64,000 nt of DNA, taken from contig JARKUF010000002.1 in assembly GCA_029974015.1 (NCBI GenBank), forward strand, positions 124,001-188,000. Reading direction: 5' to 3'. This document shows, piece after piece, positions 61,595 to 64,000 of this stretch. Under the pieces are notes generated by a model. That model was not told the origin of the DNA, searched no databases, and saw only the letters and a program-made list of their open reading frames with translations. Each line of letters opens with the position of its first letter. The first letter of the stretch is position 1. This DNA comes from Spirochaetota bacterium (GTDB taxonomy: Bacteria > Spirochaetota > UBA4802 > JAGODF01). Made by a program: the position numbers and the translations under genes.

Positions 61595-63193
61595 GTGGTA
61601 TTCTCTTCTACATGTTTTCGCCCCGCTTTCTTTCTCTTCTTCGCCGCTGCTTCAATTGCATCGTGGGCTTTCGCTGATACGGAATGCCGTCCTGTATCGC
61701 TTCGTGACGGAATGTTTCTTCCCGCCGCGGGGTTTCTCATAGAAGGGGCCCATCAAAACGGTGACGCAGGGTTTACGGGATATCAGCGTAAAACCCTCGA
61801 CCTTCACGTTTTTAAGGTCGGGCCGATAGGCGCCTCGTTCCTCGTAACGGAGGACATCTTGACGTCCAAGAGATTCAGCGCCCGCTATTATCCATACCGC
61901 ATAGCTTACACCATGGATTATTTCTATCTGTACTGGCTATTTGCCGGTTCCACCGTAGGCCTTATGGCTGACCATATCTGTTACAATGTCATCGACGCGG
62001 GCTGGGACACGGACTTTGAACAGCTCCGCTGGTATGGCCTTGGACTTCGCTGGGAATCCTGGGGAATGAAAACGGGGATGAAAGACGGCCTGCCCACTAT
62101 AATAGGGCCGGACGGCTTTTCTTTAATCCGTGGGTTGCAGTACGCTTTTTACGCCGGCGTGCCTATGCACACTGAAAGGTTCAAGTATACTTCGATCATA
62201 AGGGGGGCCCTGCGCCTTGATGTTGCCCGGCTTTACGGCATGGTTCCTTACTTTCAGTTCGCATTCCAGGGCCTTGCGGACCGCCGCATACGCTTTGACC
62301 GCTACGCCGAGGCGGGCCTTCGTTTTACAGCGTACCGCCTCACAGTTACGCCCTTTGCGTCCTGGGCGTATCGTCACGACGCGCTTCTATATGAGGGGGA
62401 TACGGACTCCTCGTGGTCCTTCGGCATAAGGGGAGAAACGCTCCTGGGTGACGGGGCCAGGGGGACCGCACCCGGCGAGGAGAGGGACGCCTTGGCCGGG
62501 CCCGAGTTTCATTTTGCCGGCGGATATGGGAAGCATTTTGCAAGCGAACATCTCGGTTTCCTCACGGAACTGGGGGTGTCGCTTGACTTTGTGCGATATG
62601 GAGGAACGGCTTTCACGTTTATTTCCGACCTTGAACACAACTCTACGGCCGATGGAAACGCCCTTTATCCGCGGTATCTCCACCTGGCTCTGGGAGGCGG
62701 CGTGGACCATTATATCGCCAATAATCTCTTTGCGGGCCTCCACTATGTTCACGAAAGGCGGCATGATGGAAATGAGTACAGGGGCCATGCTGAAAACCTC
62801 CATCAAATACAGGTGCGGGCGGGAACGGCGGGGATGCGCAGAGGATGCGTACATTTTGAGAGGGAAGGACCGGCGTTTCTCAACAGGTTTGAGTGGCTTC
62901 TCCAAATGGGAAGCATTGTAGAAGGTAAGGGAAGCCCGTACCGACGAACGGGAGGTGCCGCCCTGCGCTGGGAAGTGGCGCGCTTTTTTGCCGCAGTGCC
63001 CTATGTCGCTTTGGAAATGAAGCTCTTCGACGGGAGGGAGCGCCAGCATGAATGGTCGGCGGAATCAGGGCTGAGAATCCACTCAGGACTGCTTTTCGTC
63101 CTCTACCACCGATACGAAAGGGCCGCCGATATTGACAGATACGGTGGGGCGGTAGAGAGGGGCCATATGATAGGGGTCCGGGTGGAAAGATAA
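61595..63193 (+). CDS. Predicted outer-membrane beta-barrel protein, unknown function
   Basis: The 532-residue protein starts at GTG with only weak ribosome-binding support. The signal peptide is PAFFLFFAAASIASWAFA. The mature part is rich in alternating aromatic/hydrophobic strands and short polar turns (for example AYRLTVTPFASWAYR and SGLLFVLYHRYERA). It ends GHMIGVRVER, so it lacks a classical C-terminal aromatic residue. No family motif is recognised. It stands alone between the cold-shock gene and the ATPase at 63435. An outer-membrane or surface location is inferred from composition only. Confidence 0.65.
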   Translation: MVFSSTCFRPAFFLFFAAASIASWAFADTECRPVSLRDGMFLPAAGFLIEGAHQNGDAGFTGYQRKTLDLHVFKVGPIGASFLVTEDILTSKRFSARYYPYRIAYTMDYFYLYWLFAGSTVGLMADHICYNVIDAGWDTDFEQLRWYGLGLRWESWGMKTGMKDGLPTIIGPDGFSLIRGLQYAFYAGVPMHTERFKYTSIIRGALRLDVARLYGMVPYFQFAFQGLADRRIRFDRYAEAGLRFTAYRLTVTPFASWAYRHDALLYEGDTDSSWSFGIRGETLLGDGARGTAPGEERDALAGPEFHFAGGYGKHFASEHLGFLTELGVSLDFVRYGGTAFTFISDLEHNSTADGNALYPRYLHLALGGGVDHYIANNLFAGLHYVHERRHDGNEYRGHAENLHQIQVRAGTAGMRRGCVHFEREGPAFLNRFEWLLQMGSIVEGKGSPYRRTGGAALRWEVARFFAAVPYVALEMKLFDGRERQHEWSAESGLRIHSGLLFVLYHRYERAADIDRYGGAVERGHMIGVRVER

Positions 63194-63277
63194 GTAAAAA
63201 TTCATTGACTTTACACCGTTTCAGTGTTTTGATGATTGATGTTATGGACGGGAGATATCCGGCCTCTCCAACATAAT

Positions 63278-63326
63278 GCGCCTGGGCCGGATGTGAAAGC
63301 ATCAAGGCGCGTCCGCCTTCCCGGCC
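63278..63326 (+). other. Possible pseudoknot in the leader of the HerA-like gene
   Basis: GCGCCT (63278-63283) can pair with AGGCGC (63305-63310), and GGCCGG (63285-63290) inside that loop can pair with CCGGCC (63321-63326). The arrangement is an H-type pseudoknot about 110 bases before the next start codon. It could be chance in GC-rich DNA. Confidence 0.3.
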
Positions 63327-63434
63327 TACGGTTTGCGCACCCCGTCACCTGAAGAAAACCGATTTTTGAGAGTGAAAACACGGACTGCGGAAAAATCTCT
63401 GCGAAATATATGTAAACCGTACAGGAGAAAACAT

Positions 63435-64000
63435 ATGGCAAAAAATGTGGGACCGCTTTTAGTCGCGAAGGGGGACATAGATCTTCACATTCTTCCCGGA
63501 ATGTCGAACAGGCACGGCCTCATCGCCGGCGCCACGGGAACGGGGAAAACCGTGACCCTCCAGGTCCTGGCGGAACAGTTTAGCGCAATAGGCGTCCCGG
63601 TCTTTATGGCGGACATCAAGGGTGATCTCTCCGGCATCAGCAAGGCAGGGAAAATGAGCGATAAGTTCGCCGAACGTTTGAAAAAACTCAAGATACAAGA
63701 CCATGCTTTCGAGGGATATCCCGTAGTGTTCTGGGACATCTACGGAAAGGAGGGCCATCCGGTGCGTACCACTGTGAGCGAAATGGGCCCCATACTCCTT
63801 TCCCGTCTCCTGAACCTCAATGAAACCCAGGCGGGGACGCTTTCCCTGGTCTTCAAGGTGGCGGACGACAACGGCATGCCGATTTTAGACATGAAGGACA
63901 TCCGCTCCATGATCCAGTATGTGGGCGACAATGCCGCGGAATTTACCACGAAATACGGGCGTGTCTCCACTGCGAGCATTGGCGCCATCCAGCGCGGGCT
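63435..64000 (+). CDS. HerA-like ATPase (DUF853/YjgR family), partial
   Basis: The first 188 residues are in the window and the gene runs off its end. The start ATG lies 8 bases after AGGAG. HerA/FtsK-like features are [18 protein letters not shown] followed by Walker [12 protein letters not shown] near residue 33. [18 protein letters not shown] and the family-typical [20 protein letters not shown] follow. YjgR-type proteins are about 500 residues, cytoplasmic, and of unknown biological role. Confidence 0.88.
   Translation, partial: MAKNVGPLLVAKGDIDLHILPGMSNRHGLIAGATGTGKTVTLQVLAEQFSAIGVPVFMADIKGDLSGISKAGKMSDKFAERLKKLKIQDHAFEGYPVVFWDIYGKEGHPVRTTVSEMGPILLSRLLNLNETQAGTLSLVFKVADDNGMPILDMKDIRSMIQYVGDNAAEFTTKYGRVSTASIGAIQRG

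Noticed and set aside
63250-63370. Cyclic-di-GMP (GEMM) riboswitch on the minus strand
   Set aside because: Only short stretches resemble the core, the second conserved half is missing, and there is no minus-strand gene downstream for it to control.

Overview
The window looks like chromosomal DNA of a strictly or mostly anaerobic, Gram-negative (double-membrane) bacterium. The evidence is a TolC-type outer-membrane channel, a signal-peptide-bearing beta-barrel candidate, oxygen-sensitive [NiFe] hydrogenases, a selenocysteine formate dehydrogenase and a rubrerythrin-like protein. A spirochaete or deltaproteobacterium-like lineage would fit, but the sequence alone does not prove either. Base composition is moderately GC-rich and even, and no prophage, transposase or CRISPR array was seen.

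Layout. 1-6016: a partial membrane protein diverging from two membrane-anchored alkaline-phosphatase/sulfatase-superfamily proteins. 6331-6784: a small redox-disulfide protein, a shared terminator, and tRNA-Tyr and tRNA-Thr on the minus strand. 7053-11422: a tripartite MacAB-TolC-like export operon. 11792-14956: Xer recombinase, SpoIID-like lipoprotein and queA, tightly packed. 15014-19066: small or household genes (gamma carbonic anhydrase, compact UvrD-like helicase, small membrane proteins). 19077-24311: a large hybrid sensor kinase and a NarX-NarL-type single-chain phosphorelay protein.

24741-48999 is the metabolic centre. First comes a group 4 (formate-hydrogenlyase-like) membrane [NiFe] hydrogenase operon that starts with a molybdopterin-family protein lacking the catalytic Cys/Sec, followed by HydB/HydG-like electron-input subunits. 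It ends in a CheY-like receiver. Two histidine kinases follow. Then comes a HoxFUYHW NAD-linked hydrogenase operon, also ending in a CheY-like receiver, and then a NAD-linked formate dehydrogenase (fdhA with an in-frame UGA and SECIS, then a NuoEF-type FdhB) and an oxalate/formate-family MFS carrier. Together these genes predict interconversion of formate, H2, NAD(P)H and ion gradient, under local two-component control.

50605-64000: rubrerythrin-like protein, EamA exporter, two hotdog thioesterases, TPR lipoprotein, polysaccharide-deacetylase-like protein, MBL-fold hydrolase, carB, a cold-shock gene, an outer-membrane barrel candidate and a partial HerA-like (DUF853) ATPase.

Scattered through the intergenic regions is a family of about 120-bp, non-coding, MITE-like elements. 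Their ends are inverted repeats (GGCAACCTCTAA... / ...TTAGAGGTTCCC) and they carry a very GC-rich internal hairpin. About fourteen full, partial or decayed copies are visible.
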